This document shows positions 8,390 to 16,658 of a stretch of DNA of 64,000 bases, in pieces. How positions within the stretch are numbered: the stretch's first letter is position 1; the number at the start of each line of letters is the position of its first letter. The position numbers were made by a program, and so were the translations under genes. The notes beneath the pieces are model-generated. The model did no database searches and was not told where the DNA came from. It saw only the letters and a program-made list of their open reading frames with translations. Source of the DNA: Bradyrhizobium sp. Y36 (GTDB lineage: Bacteria; Pseudomonadota; Alphaproteobacteria; Rhizobiales; Xanthobacteraceae); contig NZ_NWTI01000004.1 of assembly GCF_002531575.1 (NCBI RefSeq), positions 248,001 to 312,000 on the forward strand, written 5' to 3'.

Positions 8390-10023
8390 GCCGCAAGCTC
8401 CGTCCGGTCGGCGGTGTCGTGGCCAGAGGCGCGCAGCACCGCCTCGGTGATCTTGGCCTCGTCGAATCCGCTCCACCGCGCCGCAACGTATTGATCGGGG
8501 CGGAACAGATAGGTGGTCCCGGGCGAGGCGCCGTAGCGCTGCGCAAGGACACCGGTGGGATCCTCGATGTCGCGACCGACGAGAAGGAGCTTGGCCGCGA
8601 ACGGCCCCACCGCGATCTCGGTCTTGTCGCTCACCTTGCCGAAGGCCACGACCGTGAAGCCATCGCCGAGACAGTGCAGGAACCAGCCCGGCTTGCCATC
8701 CACCGCAATCGGCGCATCGGCCGCATTCGTGCCGGGTCGCATGCCGACCATCATCGCATCATGGTCGGGCGTGTTGAGCGCCGACGTCACGTAAGGGGTC
8801 GGCGTCGAGAGCCGGCCGCTGTTGACCAGCGGTCGCGCAAAGCCGTGATGCCGGGCGAGCTCCAGCACCGCGTCGCGGAAGTAGCGGCTCGGCTTCGTCT
8901 TCGGCGTGATGAAGTCGGTGGCCCGCGTCGAATTCAGGATGTTGTCGTCCGCGGCGTAGGCACGCTCCTCGTGATAGCTGTCGAGCAGCGCTTCCGAGGC
9001 ATCGCCACGCAGCACCATCGCGAGCTTCCAGGCGAGATTGTCGATGTCCTGAACGCCGGTATTGGCACCGCGGGCACCGAACGGCGAGACCTGATGTGCG
9101 GCATCCCCGGCGAACAGCACCCGACCTTGCCGGAAGTTGTCGATGCGCCGGCAGGCGAACTGATAGATCGAGACCCATTCGAGCGCAAACTCGGTATCCT
9201 CGCCGAGCATGGCGCGGATGCGCGGGATCACCCGCTCCGGCCTCTTCTCCTCCTCGGGATTGGCGTCCCAGCCGAGCTGAAAGTCGATGCGCCAGATGTT
9301 GCCCGCCTGCCGGTGCAGCAGCACCGACTGACCGGGATGGAACGGCGGATCGAACCAGAACCAGCGCTCGGTCGGGAAGTCCGCCTTCATGGCGACGTCG
9401 GCGATCAGGAAGCGGTCCTGGAAGAACTGCCCCGTGAACTCGGCGCCCACCATCTTGCGCACGTCGGAGTTGGCCCCATCGCAGGCGATCACCCATTGCG
9501 CCTCCATGGGGAAGATGCCGTCGGGCGTTTCCACCGCCAGCGTGGCATGGTCGGCGGCCTGCTTGAGGCTGAGGAGACGGTGCTTCCAGCGCAGCTCGAT
9601 CAGCGGATTGGCCCGGCATCTGGCCACCAGCATCTCTTCCAGATGATATTGCTGCAGATTGATCATGGCCGGCCATTGATGATCGGCCTCGGGCAGCAGA
9701 TCGAACTGGTAGGACATCTGGTCCCGGAAGAACACCTTGCCGACATTCCAGCTGACGCCGCGCTCGACCATGGGCGCCGCGCAACCGAGGCGGTCCCATA
9801 TTTCGAGCGGACGCTTGGCATAGCAGACCGCGCGCGAGCCGATCGAGACGGTGTCGTTGTCGTCGAGCACCACGACCGGCTGGCCGCGTGCCGCGCAGTC
9901 GAGCGCCGCGGTGAGGCCGATGGGACCTGCGCCGACCACCACGATCGGATGCCGCTTCACGATCCCCTCGGCCTGCTCCTGGGAACGCCGATAGCCGAAC
10001 TTCGGATAGATGTAGCTCGTCAT
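8386..10023 (-). CDS. FAD-dependent aromatic monooxygenase (MhpA-like)
   Basis: This is a group A flavoprotein hydroxylase of 545 residues that would hydroxylate an aromatic ring using NAD(P)H and O2. The Rossmann GAGPIG is at 31-36, the DG motif (CDGANSD) at 181-187 and the second FAD motif GDAAH at 306-310, followed by SPFGARGANTG. A C-terminal thioredoxin-like tail is present as in 3-(3-hydroxyphenyl)propionate hydroxylases. The start ATG 10023 has AGGAAG upstream. It lies between the VOC gene (27 bp upstream) and DUF2783 (overlapping) in an apparent operon divergent from a MarR regulator. The exact substrate is unknown. Confidence 0.88.
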   Translation of the reverse strand: MTSYIYPKFGYRRSQEQAEGIVKRHPIVVVGAGPIGLTAALDCAARGQPVVVLDDNDTVSIGSRAVCYAKRPLEIWDRLGCAAPMVERGVSWNVGKVFFRDQMSYQFDLLPEADHQWPAMINLQQYHLEEMLVARCRANPLIELRWKHRLLSLKQAADHATLAVETPDGIFPMEAQWVIACDGANSDVRKMVGAEFTGQFFQDRFLIADVAMKADFPTERWFWFDPPFHPGQSVLLHRQAGNIWRIDFQLGWDANPEEEKRPERVIPRIRAMLGEDTEFALEWVSIYQFACRRIDNFRQGRVLFAGDAAHQVSPFGARGANTGVQDIDNLAWKLAMVLRGDASEALLDSYHEERAYAADDNILNSTRATDFITPKTKPSRYFRDAVLELARHHGFARPLVNSGRLSTPTPYVTSALNTPDHDAMMVGMRPGTNAADAPIAVDGKPGWFLHCLGDGFTVVAFGKVSDKTEIAVGPFAAKLLLVGRDIEDPTGVLAQRYGASPGTTYLFRPDQYVAARWSGFDEAKITEAVLRASGHDTADRTELAA

Positions 10024-10050
10024 GTTCGCTTCCTGATGCTCGGCCGGGAA

Positions 10051-10593
10051 TCAATGCGCGTCCGCGAATTCCTTCTCGTGCATCCAGGCGGTGTGGCGCG
10101 GCGGACGCTTGGTGCGCGACCATTCCTCGACCATCTCGTGCGCAACCGACTTCATGCGGTCGATCTGCTCGGGCGTGGCGGTCCAGGCCGCGATCTCCAG
10201 ACGATGACCGCTGGGATCGCGGAAATAGATCGACTTGAAGATGGTGTGATCGGTGACCCCGACGACGTCGAGGCCGGCGGCTTCCGCGCGCGCCTTGGCC
10301 TCTTCGAGCTCGGCGAGATCCTTGACCTGGAAGGCGATGTGCTGGGTCCATTCCGGCGTGTTGGGATCGCGGCCCATCGGCGGCGAATTCGGCAGCTCGA
10401 AGAAGGCGAGGATGTTGCCGTTCCCGGCGTCGAGGAAGATGTGCATGTAGGGATCGGGCGCCTTGGTCGACGGCACCCGGTCCTCGGCGATGGCGCCGAG
10501 AAGATCCATGTTCATGACCTTCTTGTAGAACTCGACGGTGGCCTTGGCGTCGACGCAGCGATAGGCGACGTGATGGATCTTCTCGATCTTCAT
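10051..10593 (-). CDS. VOC family protein (glyoxalase/extradiol dioxygenase superfamily)
   Basis: This 180-residue protein has two beta-alpha-beta-beta-beta modules. Likely metal ligands are His 7 or 8 (IHHVAYR), His 85 (TQHIAF) and Glu 133 (HRLEIAAW). The superfamily includes type I extradiol dioxygenases, glyoxalases and isomerases. As the first gene of the operon with an aromatic hydroxylase, it could act on the hydroxylated product, for example as a ring-cleavage enzyme; this is inference from context. The ATG 10593 has GGGAGCG upstream. The divergent regulator gene starts 96 bp away, and a TTGATCTGGATCAA box lies between. Confidence 0.83.
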   Translation of the reverse strand: MKIEKIHHVAYRCVDAKATVEFYKKVMNMDLLGAIAEDRVPSTKAPDPYMHIFLDAGNGNILAFFELPNSPPMGRDPNTPEWTQHIAFQVKDLAELEEAKARAEAAGLDVVGVTDHTIFKSIYFRDPSGHRLEIAAWTATPEQIDRMKSVAHEMVEEWSRTKRPPRHTAWMHEKEFADAH

Positions 10594-10655
10594 GATGTTT
10601 CGCTCCCTGGATTTGCCGTTGCGAAATTCGTATCAGATGTTACTATTTCCCGGAT

Positions 10656-10669
10656 TTGATCTGGATCAA
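10656..10669. promoter_or_regulatory. FixK/FNR-type box, TTGATCTGGATCAA
   Basis: A perfect palindrome (TTGATC, 2-nt spacer, GATCAA) matching the classical FNR/FixK anaerobox. It is centred 69.5 nt upstream of the VOC gene on the minus strand and 27.5 nt upstream of the MarR ATG. The position fits activation of the catabolic operon. A MarR operator is an alternative reading, as MarR proteins also bind short palindromes between divergent genes. Confidence 0.55.
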
Positions 10670-10689
10670 TCGGCTCGGAAGAATCTGCC

Positions 10690-11208
10690 ATGGACCGGCG
10701 GGGCGGAAGCGGCGTGACGGGACGTTCGGGCGAGTCGCGAGGGCGGGAAGCGACCGCGCGCGGTACTGCGCAGGATGATGGCGAGCTCGACCTGCAGCGA
10801 TATTTTCCTTACCGGCTGGCGCGTCTCGCCGAGCAGGTGTCGCTGGCCGTTGCCGAGGTCTATTCCGAGCGCTTTGCGCTGACGCGGCAGGAATGGCGCG
10901 TGCTCGCCATTCTCGGCGCGCGAGCGGAAATTGCCACCAAGGAGATCGGCCCGCTGACGACGCTCGACAAGATGCAAGTCAGCCGCGCCGTCCAGGGGCT
11001 TCAGTCGCGCGGCATCGCGAGCCGCAAGCACCATCCCGACGACCGGCGCGAGCTGATCGTCTCGCTGACACCGGCCGGCCGCGCGCTCTATCGCAAGATC
11101 GTGCCTTTCGCGCTGGCGCGCGAGACGGAGCTGCTCGGCGCGCTGACCGCCGAGGAGGTGAAGGTGCTCGACCGGGTGATGCACAAGCTGTCGGCCGCGT
11201 TGAGCTAG
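10690..11208 (+). CDS. MarR family transcriptional regulator
   Basis: This 172-residue winged-helix regulator has the MarR core from about residue 35: LARLAEQVSLAVAEVY, then the recognition region with TTLDKMQVSRAVQGLQSRG, and the wing HHPDDRRELIVSLTPAG. It has a charged N-terminal extension of about 30 residues. MarR proteins commonly repress aromatic catabolic operons and are released by the aromatic ligand. The gene is divergent from the VOC/hydroxylase/DUF2783 operon, so it probably controls that operon. The ATG 10690 has GGAAGA upstream. It converges on the ATP-grasp gene with a 54-bp gap. Confidence 0.87.
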   Translation: MDRRGGSGVTGRSGESRGREATARGTAQDDGELDLQRYFPYRLARLAEQVSLAVAEVYSERFALTRQEWRVLAILGARAEIATKEIGPLTTLDKMQVSRAVQGLQSRGIASRKHHPDDRRELIVSLTPAGRALYRKIVPFALARETELLGALTAEEVKVLDRVMHKLSAALS

Positions 11209-11262
11209 CTGGCCCGGCTCGACCCAGCTCCCTCGCGTCCTCGGCGACCCTCCGGATCGCGT

Positions 11263-12534
11263 TCAAACCACGAAGACCGGCGCGAACCCGCCGCCCGGTG
11301 TCCGGAAATTCGTCGCCTGCCCCTGATAGAGACGAGCGGCCGTCAGCAACACCCGGCCATGGTAGACGTAGAGGCGAACATCCATTTTGCGAGGTTCGGC
11401 CATTCCGTCCAACCGGACAATGCGTTCGCTCGGTGCTGCAAACTCCTGAGCGACGTATCCCCCTTGGATAATCTCGGCCCATACACCCTTGGTGACTTTG
11501 GCACCTCGATAGACCGCCTTGCTGCCATAGCCCGTCGCCGGCTTGAAGAACCAGTTCTTGCGCGTCGTCCAGAGGTATTCGGCGTTCTCCGACGTGACGA
11601 GAACGGTGCGCGGAACCCCGGTAAGAGCCTGAAGCGCATCCGCCGGGACTCCCCACGACTGCAACAGCGCCCGATCGGAGAGCAGCGCCAGGTTGCGCTT
11701 GTCAGCATACAATGCATGAACGTGCGGATTGGGCGTCACGACGACCGCGCCGTCAAGGTAGGCCGCCCGCAACTCGGCATGCTCGGGTTTTTCAAGGGAG
11801 AAATCGACCACGCGATTGTAGACGAGATCAATGGTCCGGTCGCCGAACCTCAACTCACCGTCGGCGTAAGCCAGAGCACGCGAATCCGCGATGACCGCAT
11901 CGATGCCGTGCCTCAGGAAGAACTGTCTGGCCAGCAGGAATTCCGGATACAGATACTGCCCTTCCGGATCGTCGTCGACGATGGCGATCCGTCCAGGCCT
12001 GCCCTTCCCTCGCTGGCTGATCCACTCATCGATGAACATGCGCAAGACGGCTGGTTCGAATTCATCGAGGTGAGATCTCATCAGGCCGGCCTCGACCTCC
12101 CGGCAGCAGGCGCGCTGTGCTTTGGCGAGCAGGGCATTGAGAAAGGCGCCGCCCGCATTCGTGTTCACCTCGATCAACTTGGGGCCGCCAGAACCGACAT
12201 GGAAGTCGTAACCCATGAAGGATCCTCGCGGCCCAAAATTCCTCGCAGCAATCGGCGGAGCCCAGGATAACGACGCATCCTGATAGGCCGGCACTTCCGC
12301 CACGGTCTCGATCGCGCGAACGATCCGAGCCATCGCTCGCGTGACCGCCTCCGAAAGAAATACGGGCGCATTCGAGAAGAGATTCGGACGCTCCCTGGCG
12401 AGGCTCGCACAGATCTCGCGATCGCCTGCCTCCCTTTCCACCTCCCGGCACAAGGCATCGTGGTCCAGCGTAATGCAGAAGCATTCGCGATTGAGAAGAT
12501 CGGGTATTGCCGAGGCGGGCAGAACGTCGTTCAT
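11263..12534 (-). CDS. Orphan ATP-grasp-like protein
   Basis: This 423-residue protein looks like an ATP-grasp ligase. Visible parts are IEVNTNAGG at 121-129 (Glu-x-Asn, a Mg-ATP type motif), a Rossmann-like segment GRIAIVDDDP at 181-190, YNRVVDF at 239-245, a probable nucleotide loop KPATGYGSK at 331-339, QEF at 363-365, and DVRLYVY at 385-391 followed by AARLYQ...GGG up to 416. The Glu-x-Asn motif comes before the other parts, which is how circularly permuted ATP-grasp enzymes are laid out. The substrate is unknown. It is the last gene of a run with a permease and a CxxC thioredoxin-fold protein. The start ATG 12534 has GAGGATCG upstream. No recognised named family. Confidence 0.65.
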   Translation of the reverse strand: MNDVLPASAIPDLLNRECFCITLDHDALCREVEREAGDREICASLARERPNLFSNAPVFLSEAVTRAMARIVRAIETVAEVPAYQDASLSWAPPIAARNFGPRGSFMGYDFHVGSGGPKLIEVNTNAGGAFLNALLAKAQRACCREVEAGLMRSHLDEFEPAVLRMFIDEWISQRGKGRPGRIAIVDDDPEGQYLYPEFLLARQFFLRHGIDAVIADSRALAYADGELRFGDRTIDLVYNRVVDFSLEKPEHAELRAAYLDGAVVVTPNPHVHALYADKRNLALLSDRALLQSWGVPADALQALTGVPRTVLVTSENAEYLWTTRKNWFFKPATGYGSKAVYRGAKVTKGVWAEIIQGGYVAQEFAAPSERIVRLDGMAEPRKMDVRLYVYHGRVLLTAARLYQGQATNFRTPGGGFAPVFVV

Positions 12535-12570
12535 CAGGCGATCCTCGGTTCAGGGCACGATGCGATGGAG

Positions 12571-12807
12571 CTAGGATGTCAGCCAGCGCGCCAGATCTTC
12601 GGGCTTCGGCAGACCGCCCGCATGCACCACCTTGCCGTCGATGACGACGCCCGGTGTCGCGGCGATGCCGTAGCCGGCGATGGCCGCATAGTCGGTCACC
12701 TTCTCGATCTCGATGGGAATACCGAGCTTGTCCGCCTCCTTCTGAACCATCTCGGCCGTCGCGACGCAGCGCTTGCAGCCGGGGCCAAGGACCTTCACTT
12801 CCCGCAT
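12571..12807 (-). CDS. Small thioredoxin-fold disulfide protein
   Basis: This 78-residue cytoplasmic protein of the redox-active disulfide / thioredoxin_3 type has the active-site pair Cys 11 and Cys 14 (GPGCKRCVATAE) and the cis-Pro region ATPGVVIDGKVV. Proteins of this group are often encoded beside ArsP/UPF0718 permeases and ArsR regulators. The ATG 12807 has GGAGAAGG upstream. The permease lies 120 bp upstream across an extragenic repeat, and the ATP-grasp gene follows 36 bp downstream. It probably shuttles thiol equivalents for the permease system, which is inference. Confidence 0.85.
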   Translation of the reverse strand: MREVKVLGPGCKRCVATAEMVQKEADKLGIPIEIEKVTDYAAIAGYGIAATPGVVIDGKVVHAGGLPKPEDLARWLTS

Positions 12808-12825
12808 GAACCTTCTCCGTACTTG

Positions 12826-12931
12826 CTAGAGCCATTTCCGTTCCGATGGCATCGAAACGAGGCCCCAGATTCTTGCTCGGACGCGTTTTCTTGACGCGAA
12901 CCGGTACCCACTTCGCTCGAAAACGCTCTAG
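12826..12931. repeat. Extragenic repeat between permease and thioredoxin-like gene
   Basis: The element is bounded by CTAGAG / CTCTAG and contains the stretch GCGTTTTCTTGACGCGAACC, a short interspersed sequence I recognise as frequent between rhizobial genes. It overlaps the permease stop codon, so transcription from permease to thioredoxin-like gene would run through it. Direction of function is unknown. Confidence 0.6.
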
Positions 12932-13986
12932 AAGAGGACATTGAACAGAAAGCCGACACCGAGAATGCCGGTGCCGACGACCCCGACGAAGACGGCGATC
13001 AGCCGGATCGTCAGAACCTTCCGCAGGATGATCAGCTCGGGTAGCGACAGCGCGATCACCGACATCATGAACGCCAGAACGGTTCCAAGCGCGGCCCCCT
13101 TCGCGAGCAAGGCCTCGACGATCGGGATGATGCCGGCAGCGTTGGAGTACATGGGGATGCCGATCGCGACCGCGGCGGGCACCGACCACCACGCCCCTCG
13201 TCCCATGATCGTCGCCAGCAGATCCTCGGGCACGTAGCCGTGGATGAAGGCGCCGACGGCGATACCCGCGATGATCCACGGCCAGACCTTGCCGACGATC
13301 TCATGGACAGCATCGACGCCCGCCTTGATACGATCGACGACCGAAAGTTCTTCCGCCGGAAGATCGGCCGCGCCGGCGCGGATGTTGCGGACCCACTCCT
13401 CCAGCCAATGCTCGAGCTTGAACCGGCCGATGACCCAGCCGGAGACGATGGCAACCGCGAGCCCGAAGCCAAGATAAGTGAGCGCCACTTTCCATCCCAC
13501 GAGCCCGAACAAGAGGCCGAGCGCCACTTCATTCACCATCGGCGCCGAGATCAAGAACGAAAAGGTGACACCGAGCGGCACGCCGGCGCTGACAAAGCCA
13601 ATGAACAGCGGAACGGCGGAGCAGGAGCAGAAGGGGGTGACGATGCCAAGCGACGCCGCCAGCACGTTGCCGACGCCCTCGCGCTTGCCGGCAAGCAGCG
13701 CCTTGGTCTTGTCCGGCGAGAAGAAGCTGCGCACCACGCCCATGCCGAACACGACGAGCGTGAGCAGCATGAGCACCTTCGGCGTGTCATAGGCGAAGAA
13801 GCCGACGGCTTCGCCGAGGTGGCTGTTCGGATCGACGCCCGTCGACGCGACGATCCAGTGCGAGAGGGGAATGAGCTGGCTGTAGAGCGTGCCCCAGGCA
13901 AGCAGTGCGGCGGCTGTCCATCCAATCCATTTCGCGGTCGATGAGCGTGCGCCCGGCACTTGCTCGGAGACGGAATTGAAGCTCAT
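12928..13986 (-). CDS. ArsP/UPF0718 family permease
   Basis: This is an inner-membrane permease of 352 residues with about eight to ten hydrophobic segments and the family features PFCSCSAVPLFIGFVSAGVP and SAPMVNEVAL. ArsP-type members export organoarsenicals, but the wider family also carries other or unknown substrates. I chose the ATG at 13986 (GGGAAAGG upstream); the frame runs on without support to 14097. It heads a run with a thioredoxin-like and an ATP-grasp gene. I find no ArsR-type regulator next to it, although a 12-bp palindrome lies upstream at 14133. Confidence 0.82.
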   Translation of the reverse strand: MSFNSVSEQVPGARSSTAKWIGWTAAALLAWGTLYSQLIPLSHWIVASTGVDPNSHLGEAVGFFAYDTPKVLMLLTLVVFGMGVVRSFFSPDKTKALLAGKREGVGNVLAASLGIVTPFCSCSAVPLFIGFVSAGVPLGVTFSFLISAPMVNEVALGLLFGLVGWKVALTYLGFGLAVAIVSGWVIGRFKLEHWLEEWVRNIRAGAADLPAEELSVVDRIKAGVDAVHEIVGKVWPWIIAGIAVGAFIHGYVPEDLLATIMGRGAWWSVPAAVAIGIPMYSNAAGIIPIVEALLAKGAALGTVLAFMMSVIALSLPELIILRKVLTIRLIAVFVGVVGTGILGVGFLFNVLF

Positions 13987-14330
13987 GCGGCGAGGCCTTT
14001 CCCGATCGTCCGGCAGTGGGGGCGATCTGCTCGTCAGCGCCGCCACCTTCCGGAGAGCGCTTCGGCTCGCGGCGATTGCCGTCCCACCGGTCGTCACGAA
14101 AACTTATGCGCGGGATAGCCATCCTGATTTGCGATTGATCAATCTTCGCTCCTTCGCAGTGCCTCATGCAGAGTTGCGACAGGGTTCTCGCGCCAGCCGC
14201 AAGCTTCCAGCCGCGACGATGGCAAGGGGCGGCAGAGCGCCCCCCGTGCAAGCGGTAAGGTGTCGAAGACCTGTGCAGCAGATCCCCAGCCAGGCCGTTT
14301 CGCCAGCAATTTCAGGACCCGCGGAGCTGC
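13987..14330. other. Gene-free interval upstream of the permease
   Basis: No supported gene is seen in these 344 bp. It should hold the minus-strand promoter of the permease operon; the tRNA 3' end borders it on the right. The only clear structure is the palindrome GATTGATCAATC (14133-14144). Confidence 0.5.
14133..14144. promoter_or_regulatory. 12-bp palindrome, possible operator
   Basis: GATTGATCAATC is a perfect 12-bp palindrome 147 nt upstream of the permease start. It could be an operator for an unlinked ArsR-type regulator. The lack of a spacer argues against a FixK box. Confidence 0.3.
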
Positions 14331-14405
14331 TGGCTGGGGCGGGAGGGATCGAACCTCCGAATGGCGGAATCAAAATCCGCTGCCTTACCGCTTGGCTACG
14401 CCCCA
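14331..14405 (-). tRNA. tRNA-Gln (anticodon TTG)
   Basis: The minus strand reads as a cloverleaf beginning TGGGGCGTAGCCAAGCGG. The anticodon stem GCGGA/TCCGC encloses the loop TTTTGAT (anticodon TTG), the T arm contains GGTTCGATCC, and the acceptor strand CGCCCCA is followed by discriminator G and an encoded CCA. The length is 75 nt, as for other bacterial tRNA-Gln. Confidence 0.97.
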
Positions 14406-14661
14406 ACAGACGACGGACGGGATGGCGAAGGACTGGCCGCCGCAGATTCCCTCCGGTCGCAGCCGGTCTATAGGGAGCGGCGCGGCATTTCAACCGCCTG
14501 GAGGGGCAAAATACCGCTGGCCCCGGGCTCGGCCGCGCCACACTTTATAATAGTCCCGGGATGACCGGCCCGGGCCTGTTCCGGCAGGAGGCGTTCCGCC
14601 CATTGAGACCTCCCCCGTTTCATGGGAATACGGCGCCAATATTTGTCCACGGGAGTGAACC

Positions 14662-16440
14662 ATGACCTACCGCGCGCCGATCAATGACATGCTGCTGTCG
14701 CTCAACCATGGCGCCGGCCTCAAGGCTGCCGTGGAGGCCGGTCATTACGGCGACTTCGACGCAGACATCGCCGCGGCGGTGCTGGAGGAAGCCGGCAAGT
14801 TCGCAACCGACGTGCTGGCACCGCTCAACAAGGTCGGCGACGAGCACGGCATCAAGCTGGACGCCGGCAAGGTCACGACCGCGCCGGGCTGGCCCGACGC
14901 CTACAAGCGCTGGACCGAAGGCGGCTGGAACGCGGTGTCCGGCCCGGAAGATTTCGGCGGCCAGGGCCTGCCGATCGCGATCAACGCGGCGTGCACCGAG
15001 ATCTGGAGCGCTGCCAACGTCGCCTTCGGCCTCTGCCCGCTGCTGACGGCCTCGGCGATCGAAGCGCTGGACGCCCACGGCAGCGACGAGCTGAAGACCA
15101 TCTACCTCGAAAAGCTCGTCTCCGGCGAATGGACCGGCACGATGCAGCTGACCGAGCCGCAGGCCGGCTCCGACGTCGGCGCGCTGCGCACCCGCGCCGA
15201 GAAGCAGGCCGACGGCACCTATCGCATCAAGGGGACGAAGATCTTCATCACCTATGGCGAGCACGACATGACCGACAACATCGTGCATTTCGTGCTGGCC
15301 CGACTGCCGGACGCGCCCGTAGGCACCAAGGGTATCTCGCTTTTCCTGGTGCCGAAGTTCATGGTGAATGCCGACGGCTCGCTCGGCGCGCGCAATGATA
15401 TCTTTGCCAGCGGCGTCGAGCACAAGCTCGGTATGCACGCCTCGCCGACCTGCACCATGACCATGGGCGACCACGGCGGCGCGATCGGCTTTTTGATCGG
15501 CGAAGAGAACCAGGGCATGCGCTGCATGTTCACGATGATGAACCAGGCCCGCCTCGGCGTCGGCCTCGAGGGCGTCGGCGTTGCCGATCGCGCCTATCAG
15601 CAAGCCCTGTCGTATGCGCAGGAGCGCAAGCAGGGCCGCGCCGTCGGCAAGAAGGGCGACGGCTCGGACGCCATCTTCGTGCATCCCGACGTCAAGCGCA
15701 TGCTGATGCGGATGCGGGCGCAGACCGCCGCCGCACGCACCATCTGCTATGCCACCGCGGTCGCGATCGACGTCTCGACCCGCGCCAAGGACCCCAAGGT
15801 GCGCGCCGATGCCGCCGCGCGCGCGGCGCTGCTGACGCCGATGGCAAAAGGCTATTCCACCGACATCGGCAACGAGGTCGCCTATCTCGGCGTCCAGATC
15901 CATGGCGGCATGGGCTTCATCGAGGAGACCGGCGCGGCGCAGCATTATCGCGATGCCCGCATCACCGCGATCTACGAGGGCACCAACGGCATCCAGGCAA
16001 TCGACCTCGTCACGCGCAAGCTGGCGGCGAACGGCGGCGCCTCGGTGTGGGCGCTGCTCGACGAGCTCGCAGCCACCGTCAAGCAGGTCGAGGCCTCCAA
16101 CGATCCCGCCTTCGGCACCACGGGTGCGAAGTTGCGGGAAGCGCTCGACGCGCTGACGCGCAGCAGCAAATGGCTGCTGGAGCGCGTGACGTCCGCGCCG
16201 AACGAGGCGCTCGCCGGCGCGACGCCCTATCTGCAGCAGTTCGGCGCCACGCTCGGCGGCTGCCTGCTCGCCTCCGAGGCGCTCGCCGCAAAAGCCGACG
16301 GCAACACGGACGCCGCGCGCTACGTCTCGCTCGCCCGCTTCTTCGCCGAGAACATCACCGTGCAGGCCGGCGCGCTCGAGCGCACGGTGACCGAGAGCGC
16401 GGAGTCGGTTGCGGCGGCGGATGCGGTGCTGCTGGGCTGA
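14662..16440 (+). CDS. Acyl-CoA dehydrogenase (DmdC/large type)
   Basis: This FAD-dependent acyl-CoA dehydrogenase of 592 residues belongs to the long form with an extra C-terminal domain, like 3-methylmercaptopropionyl-CoA dehydrogenase. It introduces a 2,3 double bond into an acyl-CoA. Features are MQLTEPQAGSDVGALRT (FAD/substrate region, about 160-176), KIFITYGEHDMT, and the catalytic Glu in IYEGTNGIQ at about 438. The ATG has GGGAG seven bases upstream. It stands alone between a tRNA and a convergent MFS gene. Chain-length specificity is unknown. Confidence 0.9.
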   Translation: MTYRAPINDMLLSLNHGAGLKAAVEAGHYGDFDADIAAAVLEEAGKFATDVLAPLNKVGDEHGIKLDAGKVTTAPGWPDAYKRWTEGGWNAVSGPEDFGGQGLPIAINAACTEIWSAANVAFGLCPLLTASAIEALDAHGSDELKTIYLEKLVSGEWTGTMQLTEPQAGSDVGALRTRAEKQADGTYRIKGTKIFITYGEHDMTDNIVHFVLARLPDAPVGTKGISLFLVPKFMVNADGSLGARNDIFASGVEHKLGMHASPTCTMTMGDHGGAIGFLIGEENQGMRCMFTMMNQARLGVGLEGVGVADRAYQQALSYAQERKQGRAVGKKGDGSDAIFVHPDVKRMLMRMRAQTAAARTICYATAVAIDVSTRAKDPKVRADAAARAALLTPMAKGYSTDIGNEVAYLGVQIHGGMGFIEETGAAQHYRDARITAIYEGTNGIQAIDLVTRKLAANGGASVWALLDELAATVKQVEASNDPAFGTTGAKLREALDALTRSSKWLLERVTSAPNEALAGATPYLQQFGATLGGCLLASEALAAKADGNTDAARYVSLARFFAENITVQAGALERTVTESAESVAAADAVLLG

Positions 16441-16490
16441 GAGCGCGACTACTTACAGCGGATGTCGGAGGTCCCTCCTCTCCTCCGCTG

Positions 16491-16590
16491 TCATTCCCTG
16501 CGAAAGCGGGGAATCCAGTACGCCGCAGCTTCTCGATGGACAACAAACGTCTCGGAGTACTGGATCGCCCGATCAAGTCGGGCGGTGATA
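16491..16590. repeat. Extragenic palindromic repeat (CATTCCC...GCGGGGAATCC type)
   Basis: Contains the nested inverted repeats TCATTCCCTGCGAAAGCGGGGAATCCAGTAC.. (hairpin of GCGGGGAAT with its complement) and the outer pair AGTAC/GTACTGGAT, ending CGGTGATA. The same family recurs at 55478-55600. It lies between the convergent acyl-CoA dehydrogenase and MFS genes. Confidence 0.7.
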
Positions 16591-16658
16591 GCGAATGTGT
16601 GGAACGCGTGTGGCATACGCAGGCAGCTGTCCCCGGATTGCGCTGCGCTCCATCCCGC

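Noticed and set aside
8419..10659. Long plus-strand frame opposite the FAD hydroxylase and VOC genes
   Set aside because: Antisense shadow; the hydroxylase and VOC genes have full motifs and ribosome sites.
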